Below are positions 7,967-16,981 of a stretch of DNA of 20,777 nucleotides, piece by piece (the first letter of the stretch is position 1; every line of letters starts with the position of its first letter). This DNA is from CAZPEV01 sp964585635 (GTDB taxonomy: Bacteria > Zixibacteria > MSB-5A5 > GN15 > JAAZOE01): assembly GCA_964585635.1 (NCBI GenBank), contig CAZPEV010000046.1:1-20777 (forward strand), written 5' to 3'. Both the position numbers and the translations under genes were made by a program. A model generated the notes under the pieces. That model was not told the origin of the DNA. It ran no database searches and saw only the letters and a list, made by a program, of their open reading frames with translations.

Positions 7967-8758
7967 ATGGCGCTGTCCAAAGCCGAATTATCGTATTTGC
8001 TTGCCCTGCAAAAGAAGAAGGGTCGCCAGCAGCATCGGCGTTTTCTGGCGGAAGGGGTACGCCTATTGGAGGAGGCCTTGGCGGCCGACTACCGGCCGCA
8101 GGTCGTCTTCTATGCGCCATCGGAGGTCGGCGAGCGGGGACAGAAGCTGATCGCCGATTTCATCGCCCGCGGCGTCGAGACCAAATCGATCTCGGTCAAA
8201 GAATGTGCCCGGCTGGCGGACACCGAATCGTCGCAGGGAATGGTGGCGGTATTCGACCAGCGCCAGTACGACTTGGCGAAACAACTTGAGAGTGGTCCCC
8301 GTAGAGTTCTGGTGTGCGACAAGATCGGCGATCCCGGAAATCTGGGGACCCTCATTCGGTCGGCGGCGGCCTTCTCGTTCGACCTCGTTATCACGACCGA
8401 AGCCACGGCCGAGGTAACCAATCCCAAAACTATTCGGGCCACCATGGGGACGCTTTTTCGGATGCCGATTATCGCCGCCGTCGATGACAAAACCGTCAGC
8501 GGACGCCTGAAGCGATCCGGTTACAGCGTCTATGCCGCGGACGTTAAAGGGAAGTACATCAGCCGGACACTGCCGATCGGCGCCAAGGTGGCGTTGGTGA
8601 TCGGTTCGGAAGCGGCCGGCTCCGGGCCGACCCTGGTCACGACGGCCGATTATCGAATCAAGATTCCGATGGCTCCCAAGATTGAATCGCTTAACGCCGC
8701 CGTGGCCGGCTCGATTCTGATGTTTTGGTTTGCAGCGGCAGAAAGGATGCATCAATGA
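7967..8758 (+). CDS. SpoU/TrmH-family RNA 2'-O-ribose methyltransferase
   Basis: A 263-residue SPOUT-class enzyme that transfers methyl from S-adenosylmethionine to ribose 2'-OH in rRNA or tRNA. The N-terminal substrate-binding domain has HRRFLAEGVRLLEEAL. All three SpoU motifs are visible: NLGTLIRSAAAF (motif 1), LVIGSEAAG (motif 2) and IPMAPKIESLNAAVAGSI (motif 3, which forms the knot and cofactor pocket). The frame opens earlier, at 7826, but ATG 7967 has AAGGA at 7953-7957 and matches the family start. The earlier start would overlap the divergent patatin gene. The stop overlaps the next ATG by four bases (ATGA), so translation is coupled to a secreted protein. That pairing is odd for an RNA enzyme. 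The target nucleotide cannot be told. Confidence 0.9.
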   Translation: MALSKAELSYLLALQKKKGRQQHRRFLAEGVRLLEEALAADYRPQVVFYAPSEVGERGQKLIADFIARGVETKSISVKECARLADTESSQGMVAVFDQRQYDLAKQLESGPRRVLVCDKIGDPGNLGTLIRSAAAFSFDLVITTEATAEVTNPKTIRATMGTLFRMPIIAAVDDKTVSGRLKRSGYSVYAADVKGKYISRTLPIGAKVALVIGSEAAGSGPTLVTTADYRIKIPMAPKIESLNAAVAGSILMFWFAAAERMHQ

Positions 8759-9828
8759 AATACCGGACGGGGATCGGCTTCTGCTGGCTCTTTGTGGCGG
8801 CCGGAGCGCTTCCGGCCGAGACCGTCGTTCGCGGCCCGGATGGAGTGTACCTCGGTGAACGAATCGAGCAGAGTGTGGCCATGCAGGCCGGACAGAAACT
8901 GACGGTGACGGCTTCGGCCTCGCTGTCCGGGAATCTCAAGGTGACGGCCGGCGGCGGTGTCTGCCGGGTCGTCTACCAGAAGCGGCTCAAGGCGGAAAGC
9001 AGGAGCGTGGCGGCGGAATACGCCGGAGAGATTGCGCTGGAAGCGACAGCCAATCCGGAGGGAGTGGCGGTATCCCTGCGCGCACCCAGTCCGGCGGCCT
9101 GGTCGGGGACGAATGACGCCGGCCGGGTGGAGGTGGAGATAACCATTCCGGAGGGCAGCGATATTGTCCTGGCGACCGCGTATTTCGACATCAACGCCAT
9201 CGGTCCGTTTCGGGAGGTGATGATCACCGAATCGCTCAGCCAGGTTGACGTGGAAGACGTGACCGCGGGCACCGAAATCAAGGTGGCCAATCGTCCGCTG
9301 ACGGTCAAGCACGCGCGCGGACGGCTGACGGTCACGAATCAGTATGCCGGCATTAAGCTCGTCGATGTTTATACCGGCGATGCGATCGGGTTGGTGTCCA
9401 ACGATAACGGCGAGGTGGTGATGGAGTCGTATCGAGGCGGAATCGACGTCCGGACCAGCAATGACAGGATTTTCGGCCAGCGTCTTTTCCTGACCGGCAG
9501 CAAGAATCGGGTGAAGAATACCTCCGGCCCGATCGCGCTGGCGTTTGACTCGCTGACCACCGGCAAGCTCAGGATCGCCAACCAATTCGGATCGGTGACG
9601 ATCACCGTCGCCGGCAGAACCAACGCCGCCTTCATCTGCCGGCCGGCCGAGGCCAGCCGGGTCATCGCGGACCGGATGATGATGGAACCGACGCTGGTCT
9701 ACGACAACCGGCTGGAATTCACGACCGGAGGCGGGGAAGCGGAAGTGCGGATCAACACCAAGGAGGAGGGGGATATAATCATCACGGGATCGGGAAAAGC
9801 GGTGGCGGAGGGGGAAAGCGATGAGTAA
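8755..9828 (+). CDS. Secreted DUF4097-like beta-helix protein
   Basis: A 357-residue protein with a signal peptide (MKYRTGIGFCWLF...LPAE). The body is built from short repeating strand-turn units (GTEIKVANRPLTV, GRLTVTNQYAGIKL, GEVVMESYRGGIDV, GKLRIANQFGSVTI). This resembles the DUF4097 / adhesin-head type of beta-solenoid domain. No enzyme motif is visible. AAAGGA at 8742-8747 lies 7 nt before the ATG, which overlaps the SpoU stop (ATGA). The end overlaps the following SppA-like gene by eight bases, so the three are translated together. A cell-surface or periplasmic structural role is inferred from the fold. The family is suggested by pattern only. Confidence 0.62.
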   Translation: MKYRTGIGFCWLFVAAGALPAETVVRGPDGVYLGERIEQSVAMQAGQKLTVTASASLSGNLKVTAGGGVCRVVYQKRLKAESRSVAAEYAGEIALEATANPEGVAVSLRAPSPAAWSGTNDAGRVEVEITIPEGSDIVLATAYFDINAIGPFREVMITESLSQVDVEDVTAGTEIKVANRPLTVKHARGRLTVTNQYAGIKLVDVYTGDAIGLVSNDNGEVVMESYRGGIDVRTSNDRIFGQRLFLTGSKNRVKNTSGPIALAFDSLTTGKLRIANQFGSVTITVAGRTNAAFICRPAEASRVIADRMMMEPTLVYDNRLEFTTGGGEAEVRINTKEEGDIIITGSGKAVAEGESDE

Positions 9829-12229
9829 GCGACAACTGCCTGTGGCGCCATGGATCATCGGGGCGATGGCGTTCGTCGCCGCCGCAGTCGGCGTCGCCTC
9901 GGCCGCGGAGGTGCGTCTGCCGGATGAGATTTTCTTTTACCAACCGGTGGCGTCGGTCTGGGGCCAGCCGGCGGCCTGGATCAACCCGGCGGCGATACCC
10001 TCGGCCCAAGTGGGGCGGATGTTGGTGTTCACGCAGCGCGGCAACCACTTGGTTCGTGATTGGGGTCTGGCGGGAACGCAGAAGTACGTCGGGGTCGCGT
10101 ATCGTCATGTTGCGGGGGACGGTCAGCCGGACGTCAATGAATATCTGATCGGCCTGGGCGCCGGCGGATCGAGCAGCTATGGAATCTCGTACCGGTATTT
10201 CAAGGATGGGCCGGGATATTTACGGCATCGCCATCTCTGGACGGCTGGACTGGTATCACGTCTGTCGCCTAATTTGGCCCTGGGGGCTCGGGCGGAAAAC
10301 CTCAATCGCGGGAAGATCGACGGCCTTGCGAGTGACGTCAGATATGTGTACGGTGCGGCGGTGCGGCTCTATCGGAACCTGGTGACGGCGTCGTTTGACG
10401 TCGATATGACCAGCAAGGAAAGCTTCCGGCAGGCCGATTTTCGCAGCGGCATCGAGGCCCGGCCGATTCCGGGGCTTTACCTCTTTGCCGACGTCGACAA
10501 TCATCGCCGTTTTGGTTTTGGGTTCCGTCTCAATATCGGCGCCGGTTATGTCGGACACTATCATAATTTCGACCGTGATCTGCGCGCTACCATGGGCACG
10601 ACCTATGTCGGCTCGGTCAGCGGGCGGCAGTCATCGCCGATCAAATTTCCCAGCCAGACGCTGGTTGTCCCTCTGGGAGGGGACCTTCCCGAGAATCCCG
10701 ACATCCCCTGGCTGAGACAACGGCCGCTCCGGTTCTATGATTATATTGACGGCATCCATCGAGCGGCGGACGACGACGACATTTCCCGGATGTTTCTGCG
10801 AATCGGCTCGCTCCAGTGCGGTCTGGGGAAGATTGAGGAACTGGATGGCGCCATCCGGGCCTTCCAGGCGCGCGGCAAGCGGGTGATTGCCTACCTGGAA
10901 GACCCTGATAATTCAGGATACCTATTGGCCAGCGCCGCCGATTCGATTTTGATCCCGCCGGTTTCCGACTTTCAGGCGATGGGGCTGCAGGCCACGCTGA
11001 TGTCGTACAAGGGATTGCTGGATAAAGTGGGGGTGGGAGTCGAAATCGAGCGGGTCGATGAATACAAGACGGCTCCGGAACCATATATCTTCGACCGCCC
11101 GACCGAGGCCAATCGCCGCCAGATCAATCGCATTCTGGACACGCTGTCGGAGCATTTCGCGCGGCAGATAGCGGACGGGCGGCGCTTGCCGGTCGATTCG
11201 GTCCGGACCCTGATCGACCGGGCGCCGCTGACCTCGATTGAGGCCCTGCGATGCGGGCTGGTCGATGGTCTGGCGTATCCGGACGGCCAACTCTTCGGAG
11301 ACACGCTTGAAAATCCGATGTTGGCCGGCCCCCAACTGGCGCTGGACGATTATCTCGGGAGGCCGGTGTATAACGACCGCTGGGGCAGCCGACCAATAAT
11401 CGCGCTGGTGATCGCCGACGGCGATATTGCCGACGGACAATCGGGGGCGGCGGTGGGCGGCAAGGATATCCTGGCCGCGCTACGGCAGGTGCGTCATGAC
11501 AGCCGAATCAAGGGGATGGTGGTGCGGGTCAATTCCCCCGGCGGACTGGTGGGCGCGTCCGACCTGATTCGGCACGAGATCGAGGCTGTGGCGCTTAACA
11601 AACCAGTGGTCATATCGATGGGAAACGTGGCGGCGTCGGGCGGATATTATATCAGTTCCGTCGGGGCCAGGACTTTCGTTGACCAGAGTACCATCACCGG
11701 CTCGATCGGTGTCTTTGCCGGCAAGCCGAATCTGGCGGCCCTGTACGGCAAGATCGGCGTCTACTCCGAGAGTCATGCCCGCGGAAAAAACGCCGGGATG
11801 TATTCGTTGGCCAAGCCCTTTACCCCCGAACAGCGGGAGACGCTCAAGGAAGAAATCAGCGTGTTTTACCGGCATTTTCTCGATATCGTGGCCGGATCGC
11901 GGACGCTTTCAGCCGACTCGGTCGACCGGCTGGGGCGCGGGCAGGTCTGGACGGGAAGGGAAGCCTGCACCAACGGGCTGGCCGACACGATTGGGGGGAT
12001 GTACGCTTCTCTACATGAGTTGGATCGCCTGGTCGGCGTCGCGGCCAACCAGACCGAGATCATGACGTTTCCCACCCGGTATTACCTTTTACCGCGGTCT
12101 CTGCCCCTGCCCGGCGTGGCGGCCGGATTGGCGCAGGCCTTGTTCGGCCACGATTATGACGCCCTCTTTACCGACCTGGAAGCCGGCCAGGTATATTATC
12201 GCATGCCGTTTACGATAGCGATTAAATGA
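9821..12229 (+). CDS. S49 signal-peptide-peptidase (SppA, long form) with N-terminal barrel domain
   Basis: 802 residues. The signal peptide ends near 28 (GVASA/AEV). Residues about 35-285 are not protease: repeated amphipathic strands (YVGVAYRHV, YGISYRYF, LALGARAENLNRG, GLYLFADVDNHRRFGFGFRLNIG) resemble PorV/UPF0164-type outer-membrane barrels. From about 300 the protein is a tandem S49 protease. The catalytic lysine is K416 in DEYKTAPEPY and the serine S606 in GNVAASGGYY, matching the Lys-Ser dyad of long SppA. SppA normally cleaves leftover signal peptides in the inner membrane. Here no membrane helix tethers it, and the barrel suggests an outer-membrane location with the protease facing the periplasm. 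A GGAGGGG stretch precedes ATG 9821, which overlaps the previous gene. Confidence 0.85.
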   Translation: MSKRQLPVAPWIIGAMAFVAAAVGVASAAEVRLPDEIFFYQPVASVWGQPAAWINPAAIPSAQVGRMLVFTQRGNHLVRDWGLAGTQKYVGVAYRHVAGDGQPDVNEYLIGLGAGGSSSYGISYRYFKDGPGYLRHRHLWTAGLVSRLSPNLALGARAENLNRGKIDGLASDVRYVYGAAVRLYRNLVTASFDVDMTSKESFRQADFRSGIEARPIPGLYLFADVDNHRRFGFGFRLNIGAGYVGHYHNFDRDLRATMGTTYVGSVSGRQSSPIKFPSQTLVVPLGGDLPENPDIPWLRQRPLRFYDYIDGIHRAADDDDISRMFLRIGSLQCGLGKIEELDGAIRAFQARGKRVIAYLEDPDNSGYLLASAADSILIPPVSDFQAMGLQATLMSYKGLLDKVGVGVEIERVDEYKTAPEPYIFDRPTEANRRQINRILDTLSEHFARQIADGRRLPVDSVRTLIDRAPLTSIEALRCGLVDGLAYPDGQLFGDTLENPMLAGPQLALDDYLGRPVYNDRWGSRPIIALVIADGDIADGQSGAAVGGKDILAALRQVRHDSRIKGMVVRVNSPGGLVGASDLIRHEIEAVALNKPVVISMGNVAASGGYYISSVGARTFVDQSTITGSIGVFAGKPNLAALYGKIGVYSESHARGKNAGMYSLAKPFTPEQRETLKEEISVFYRHFLDIVAGSRTLSADSVDRLGRGQVWTGREACTNGLADTIGGMYASLHELDRLVGVAANQTEIMTFPTRYYLLPRSLPLPGVAAGLAQALFGHDYDALFTDLEAGQVYYRMPFTIAIK

Positions 12230-12276
12230 TGTGACGTATAGACTTGGCGATATCAATAAAAAGTGTAACCAAGCCC

Positions 12277-12304
12277 TTGAAATTTCGACGAGATATGATA
12301 GATT
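12277..12304 (+). promoter_or_regulatory. Sigma-70-like extended -10 promoter for the M16 pair
   Basis: TTGAAA (12277-12282), a 16-nt spacer, then TAGATT (12299-12304) preceded by TGA (extended -10). The expected start near 12311 gives a leader of about 38 nt to ATG 12349. It fits the 120-nt gap after the SppA-like gene, suggesting a separate transcript. Confidence 0.5.
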
Positions 12305-12348
12305 GGGGATTCGCACTGGCAACTGACACTATCTGAATGGAGGCATAC

Positions 12349-13875
12349 ATGGCACATTGGAGAGGCGCTTTCAGAGCAGCGGCCTTGCTTATCATTCTGG
12401 AAGCGATGGGTGGAGCGGCGATCGGCTTCGATTTCTCCAGCGTGGAGAAATCGATCACCGATTTCACGCTCGACAACGGCATGAAGTTCATCATCATGGA
12501 AGATCACAGCGCGCCGGTGATCGCCTTTTCGTTGATGGCCGATGTCGGCGGGGTCAACGACCCCAAAGACTACACCGGTTTGGCTCACCTTTTTGAGCAT
12601 ATGGCGTTTAAGGGGACTTCCGAAGTCGGCACGAAGAATTACTCGGTCGAACGGAAAGCCCTGGAAAGGTTGGACGCGGCGTATTATGCGCTAAGGGCGG
12701 AGAAGAAGAAGGGGCTGCAGGCGGACTCGGCCAAGTTGGCTCAACTGGGGCAGGTGTTCGCGACCGCGCAGACCGCCGCCGACAGCCTGGTCGAGGAGAA
12801 CGAGTACTCGAATCTGGTGGATCGGGAAGGGGGCGTGGGCATGAATGCCGGCACCAGCTACGATCGCACGATGTTCTTCTTCTCGCTGCCGTCCAACAAG
12901 CTCGAACTGTGGTTTTATCTGGAGTCGAGCCGCTTTTCCGATCCCGTCCTGAGGGAATTATATAAGGAAAAGGAGGTGCTCAAGGAAGAACGGCGGATGG
13001 TCGTGGAATCATCGCCGATCGGACGGCTGATGGATGAATACCTGCATGCCGCCTTCCGGGCGTTTCCGTATGGTCGTTGCCTGGGCGGGGAGATGTCGGA
13101 GATCGACAACGTTGATCCCGCGACGGCGATGGCTTTCTTCCACAAATATTATGTACCGTCGAATATGATCGTCGCCATGGTCGGCGACGTCAATCCGGCC
13201 GAGGCCAGGCGACTGGCCGCAAAATATTTCGGGCGCCTGCCCAAAGGGCCGAAGCCGGAAGGGGTGGCGTTGGTGGAGCCGGAGCAACGAGCCGAGCGGA
13301 CGGCGGTAGTTATCGACCAATCGCAGCCGATGCTCATGATGGGGTATCATCGTCCGGCCTCCAGCAGTCCCGACGATCCGGTCTATGACGTCATCGCCGA
13401 TTATCTCGGCGGCGGGAGGACATCGTTGCTGTACAAGCGGCTGGTCAAAGAAAAGAAAACGGCGACGACGGCCACCGCCATTGCCGCCTTTCCCGGCGGC
13501 AAGTATCCCAACGAGTTTCTGCTATTCATCATTCCGTCCAAAGGGGTGACCGCTCCCGAGTGCGAGGCCGAAGCGTTGGCCCTGGTCGAGCGGCTTAAAG
13601 ACGAGGTGATTCCTTCCGAGGAGTTGGTGGCGATCAAAGCCCGCGCCAAGGCGTCCTTCATCAACAGCATGGTCTCGCGATCCGGTATGGCATCGAATCT
13701 GTTGGTCAACGAGAATTACCTGGGAGATTGGCGGCAGTTGTTCAAGGGATTGGATCGGATCAATGCCGTCACCGCGGAAGACGTCCAGCGCGTGGCCAAG
13801 GCCTGTTTTGTCAGGGAGAACCGCACCGCGGCCTATATCGAGACGGTTGCGGATAAAGGTGAGGAGGGCAAGTAA
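12349..13875 (+). CDS. M16 zinc peptidase, active partner
   Basis: 508 residues with a signal peptide (MAHWRGAFRAAALLIILEAMGGA), so periplasmic. The inverted zinc motif HLFEH (HxxEH) is at residues 80-84, and the third ligand is expected in the helix KEKEVLKEERRM. The R/Y region of the second M16 half is seen in SLLYKRLVKE. Between the zinc motif and this helix is a charged helical insert (about 95-150, rich in A, E, K, L). M16 peptidases degrade short peptides held in a closed chamber. I chose ATG 12349 because GGAGG (12339-12343) lies 5 nt before it; the upstream ATG at 12337 overlaps that ribosome site. The next gene begins 2 nt after the stop and encodes the likely partner subunit. Confidence 0.92.
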   Translation: MAHWRGAFRAAALLIILEAMGGAAIGFDFSSVEKSITDFTLDNGMKFIIMEDHSAPVIAFSLMADVGGVNDPKDYTGLAHLFEHMAFKGTSEVGTKNYSVERKALERLDAAYYALRAEKKKGLQADSAKLAQLGQVFATAQTAADSLVEENEYSNLVDREGGVGMNAGTSYDRTMFFFSLPSNKLELWFYLESSRFSDPVLRELYKEKEVLKEERRMVVESSPIGRLMDEYLHAAFRAFPYGRCLGGEMSEIDNVDPATAMAFFHKYYVPSNMIVAMVGDVNPAEARRLAAKYFGRLPKGPKPEGVALVEPEQRAERTAVVIDQSQPMLMMGYHRPASSSPDDPVYDVIADYLGGGRTSLLYKRLVKEKKTATTATAIAAFPGGKYPNEFLLFIIPSKGVTAPECEAEALALVERLKDEVIPSEELVAIKARAKASFINSMVSRSGMASNLLVNENYLGDWRQLFKGLDRINAVTAEDVQRVAKACFVRENRTAAYIETVADKGEEGK

Positions 13876-13877
13876 TC

Positions 13878-16001
13878 ATGAAGTATCTAATAAGACTGAC
13901 GATCGTTGCCGGGCTGGTGCTGCTGATGTCCGGACTGGCCTGGGGGGCGCTGAAGGACCTCAAGTACCCGTCGCTGGGGAAGTTTGATGTTCCGCAGCCG
14001 GACAAGGTGACGCTCGACAACGGTATGACCGTCTACCTGCTGGAAGATCATGCCCTGCCCCGGATTGACGTTTCGGTCATCATCAACCGCTGCGGCGGAT
14101 ATTTGGAGCCGTCGACCAAGATCGGTTTGGCGGATATGATGCTCGAGGTGATGCGGACGGGTGGAACCAAGCGCATGGCCGGCGATAAAATCGATGAGGA
14201 ACTGGAGGCGGTCGGCGCCTCGGTGGAAACCTCGGCCGGGAACGTGTCCTCAAGCGCCTACGCCGACATGCTGTCGGATTACGCCGACAAGGTGATCGGG
14301 ATATTGGCCGACGTCCTTCGCAACCCGGTGTTTGACCCCGACAAGATCGAGCTGGCCAAGACCAATCAGCGGAGCGCCATAGCCCGCCGCAACGATGATC
14401 CGATGCCGATGGCGGTGCGGGAGTTCCAGAAGCTACTTTACGGCGCCGAGTCGCCCTACGCGCGGACCTCCGAATACGCCACCATCGACGCCGTCACCCG
14501 CGGGGATATGGTCAAATTCCACGCCATGATCGTGCACCCGAAAAACATCCAGCTCGGCGTCGTCGGCGATTTCAAGAAGGACGAGATGCTGGCGTTGCTC
14601 AAGAAATATTTCGGCGACTGGCAAACGGAAGATTTCACCGTCCCCCCGCCGCCCAAGGTCGATTATGCCTTCCGTCCCACGGTCAATTACGCTCCCAAGA
14701 CCGATATTCAGCAGTCGAGCATTCTGATCGGCCATATCGGGGGAGTCATGGGAGACCCCGACTATCCGGCGACGATCGTCATGAATTCGATTCTGGGAGG
14801 GAGCTTCGGCAGCCGTCTGACAAACAACGTTCGGGCCAAAAAAGGCTTGGCGTACATGGCGCAGGGGAATTATGTCTTCAATTTCGACTATCCCGGCTGG
14901 TTTTATGCCTTCGCGGCGACGAAATCGGGCAGCACGGTGGAGGCAATCCGGGAGATGATCAAGCAGATCAGGTCGATGCAGACCGATTTGCCGACGCCGG
15001 AGGAAATGCGCAACGCCAAGGATGCCTGGCTCAACTCCTACGTTTTCAATTTCGACACCAAGCGGAAGATTCTGGGCCGTATGATGACCTACGATTATTA
15101 CGGCCTGCCCGGCGATTACCTGCAACAGCTCAAAGAGGCGGTCGAGAAAATTACGCCTCAGGATATTATCACCGTTGCCAAGCGGAAGCTGAATCCGGAC
15201 AATCTGCAGATTTTGGTGGTCGGCAAAGCGGAGGAGTTTGACCAGCCGTTGAGCGTGTTCGGCCAGGTCAACGAAATCGACCTCACCATCCCGGCCCCGT
15301 CCCAGGAGGCGTTTGCGGCCACCGCCGAGCAATTGGCCTGCGGAGCGCAGATGCTGGCCAAGGCGGCGGCGGCCACCGGCGGCGTGGCGAATTATCGGAA
15401 GATCAAGCATATGACCGGCCAGGCCAAGATGACGATCAACACTCCGCAGGGAGCGATGACCCTGGATGTTTCCAGTGTAGATGTCATGCCGGATAAGACG
15501 GCTCAGATGATCACCACGCCGATGGGAAAGCAGGCCATGGTTTTCGATGGCACGTCCGGGTGGATGTCGGCCGGCGGCAAGAATCAGGCCATGTCCTCCG
15601 ATCAGATCGTGGAGCAGAAGAAGGAGATCATGCGGAATTCGATCTGGCTCTTCTCTCATGCCGACGCCCCGGACTTCAAGGTGGCCTGCAAAGGGGAGGA
15701 GCAGTTCGGCGGGACGAGCGCCCTGCGGCTTGATTTTCTGGCGGCCGCCGGCGACCAGTTCACGATGTATCTCGACCCGGCTACGTCGATGCCGGTGGGA
15801 TTGAAATACATGGGAATGACCATGGCCGGCCCGGGCGAGGTGGTTACCCAGTACGACGAGTTCAAGGAATTCGCCGGCGTCAAGATACCGGTCAAGATTG
15901 TGCAGGACGGCGGCGGAATGAAGATGGAGATAGAAATAACCAACGCCACGATCAATGGCGAATACGATGCCTCGCTATTCAAAAAGCCGGACGGTATCTG
16001 A
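13878..16001 (+). CDS. M16-family protein lacking the zinc motif, with extra C-terminal domain
   Basis: 707 residues with a signal peptide (MKYLIRLTIVAG...LAWGA). Residues about 35-475 have the M16 fold, but the zinc site is gone: the HxxEH position reads LADMMLEVMRTGG. The arginine-tyrosine motif of the second half is kept (VRAKKGLAYMAQGNY). This is the usual pattern of the non-catalytic subunit in heterodimeric M16B proteases, and the active partner is encoded 2 nt upstream. About 220 further C-terminal residues (from TGGVANYRKIKHMTG) form repeated strands such as MTLDVSSVDVMPDK and FTMYLDPATSMPVG, similar in pattern to the LolA/LolB-like or outer-membrane lipoprotein-sorting fold. That part may bind lipid or lipoprotein. 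A GGAGGG precedes the ATG. Confidence 0.88.
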   Translation: MKYLIRLTIVAGLVLLMSGLAWGALKDLKYPSLGKFDVPQPDKVTLDNGMTVYLLEDHALPRIDVSVIINRCGGYLEPSTKIGLADMMLEVMRTGGTKRMAGDKIDEELEAVGASVETSAGNVSSSAYADMLSDYADKVIGILADVLRNPVFDPDKIELAKTNQRSAIARRNDDPMPMAVREFQKLLYGAESPYARTSEYATIDAVTRGDMVKFHAMIVHPKNIQLGVVGDFKKDEMLALLKKYFGDWQTEDFTVPPPPKVDYAFRPTVNYAPKTDIQQSSILIGHIGGVMGDPDYPATIVMNSILGGSFGSRLTNNVRAKKGLAYMAQGNYVFNFDYPGWFYAFAATKSGSTVEAIREMIKQIRSMQTDLPTPEEMRNAKDAWLNSYVFNFDTKRKILGRMMTYDYYGLPGDYLQQLKEAVEKITPQDIITVAKRKLNPDNLQILVVGKAEEFDQPLSVFGQVNEIDLTIPAPSQEAFAATAEQLACGAQMLAKAAAATGGVANYRKIKHMTGQAKMTINTPQGAMTLDVSSVDVMPDKTAQMITTPMGKQAMVFDGTSGWMSAGGKNQAMSSDQIVEQKKEIMRNSIWLFSHADAPDFKVACKGEEQFGGTSALRLDFLAAAGDQFTMYLDPATSMPVGLKYMGMTMAGPGEVVTQYDEFKEFAGVKIPVKIVQDGGGMKMEIEITNATINGEYDASLFKKPDGI

Positions 16002-16024
16002 ACGCGAGCGGCAACGAACGCCCG

Positions 16025-16053
16025 AAGCGGCGCAGGATTATCCTGCGCCGCTT
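16025..16053. terminator. Terminator-like hairpin between convergent genes
   Basis: A perfect 13-bp stem (16025-16037 with 16041-16053) and a 3-nt loop, GC-rich inside with AA/TT at the base. Only a short T run follows on the plus strand. It separates the M16 pair from motB, so a bidirectional end point is likely. Confidence 0.7.
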
Positions 16054-16130
16054 TGCGTTGGGGCCGGCAGGGTCAATCGCTTCTTGACGGCGCTGTCGCG
16101 GGAATCGACGACCCCAGGCGGCCGTCGATT

Positions 16131-16976
16131 CTAGTCCTTATGAGACATAATAATGGGTGAGTCGTACTGATCGTCGGGCGGGTCGTGCCCGATCATCCGA
16201 TTGAGTACCAGAATCGTGATGCGGCGGTTGCGGGGATCTGAGGGATCATCCTTTATCCGAGGTTTGCGATTGGCGTATCCGCGCACCTGGTATACTTGGC
16301 CGGGATGAAGGCCGCTTTCGCTCATGATTCGTCGGGCGGTGTTGGCGCGATCGCTGGACAGCTCCCAATTGGTATAGTCTTCGCCGCGGGCGAGGTCGGA
16401 GCCGTCGGTATGTCCCTCGATGACCAGTTCATTGCTGATCCGCCCCAGTTCCCCGGCGATGGTCTTGAGAATCAACTCCCCTTTCAAGGTGGGAACGGCC
16501 GATCCGGCTTTGAAGAACAAGACGTCGTTGCTGCCCTCAATCAACTGGATACGAAGCCCCTCCTTGGTCAGCTCGATATCCACGAGGTTTTTGAGGACGT
16601 CCAGCCCCGGCATCGAGGCGATGGCCTCGCGCAGGCGGTCGGCGACCTCCTGCATTTGCTGGCGCAGAAGTTCCTCAGGCGCCGGCGCTTCGATCGGGCT
16701 CTTCTTCCCGGACTCATCCTTGATTACTCCGGCGCCGCCTTTGAGGACGGTGGCCGAGGCCCGCTTGCCATAGCTGGCCGGATCCTTAAAATACCCCTGG
16801 ACCGCTTGCTTGACGATGTCCGACTGCGTCACCAGCCACATCACCAGAAAGAAGGCCATCATGGCGGTCACAAAGTCGGCATAGGCGACTTTCCAGGCGC
16901 CGCCGTGATGGCCGCTATGCGCGCCCCCTTTCTTGATAATGAAGACCGGTTTATCTTTGCCGCTATCTTCGGCCAT
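16131..16976 (-). CDS. motB: Flagellar-type stator protein MotB
   Basis: 281 residues. A short basic N-terminus is followed by one membrane helix with the proton-binding aspartate D34 (AYADFVTAMMAFFLVMWLV), equivalent to D32 of E. coli MotB. After a linker, residues about 145-270 form an OmpA-like peptidoglycan-binding domain (VIEGHTDGSD, LSSDRANTARRIM, NRRITILVLN). MotB anchors the stator to the cell wall and carries the ion that drives rotation. AAAGGG upstream lies in the end of motA, and the gap to motA is only 5 nt, so the genes are co-translated. No other flagellar gene is in the window, so use in another MotAB-driven machine cannot be excluded. Confidence 0.95.
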   Translation of the reverse strand: MAEDSGKDKPVFIIKKGGAHSGHHGGAWKVAYADFVTAMMAFFLVMWLVTQSDIVKQAVQGYFKDPASYGKRASATVLKGGAGVIKDESGKKSPIEAPAPEELLRQQMQEVADRLREAIASMPGLDVLKNLVDIELTKEGLRIQLIEGSNDVLFFKAGSAVPTLKGELILKTIAGELGRISNELVIEGHTDGSDLARGEDYTNWELSSDRANTARRIMSESGLHPGQVYQVRGYANRKPRIKDDPSDPRNRRITILVLNRMIGHDPPDDQYDSPIIMSHKD

Positions 16977-16981
16977 GATCG

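Noticed and set aside
8752..9858. A long minus-strand frame opposite the solenoid protein gene
   Set aside because: The plus-strand gene has a signal peptide, a ribosome site and coupled overlaps at both ends; the antisense translation is rich in R and H with no motif.
14433..15659. A 408-codon open frame on the minus strand opposite the second M16 gene
   Set aside because: It lies wholly within a clear M16-family gene, has a low-complexity R/H/G/L-rich translation, and matches no family. High GC leaves such frames open by chance.
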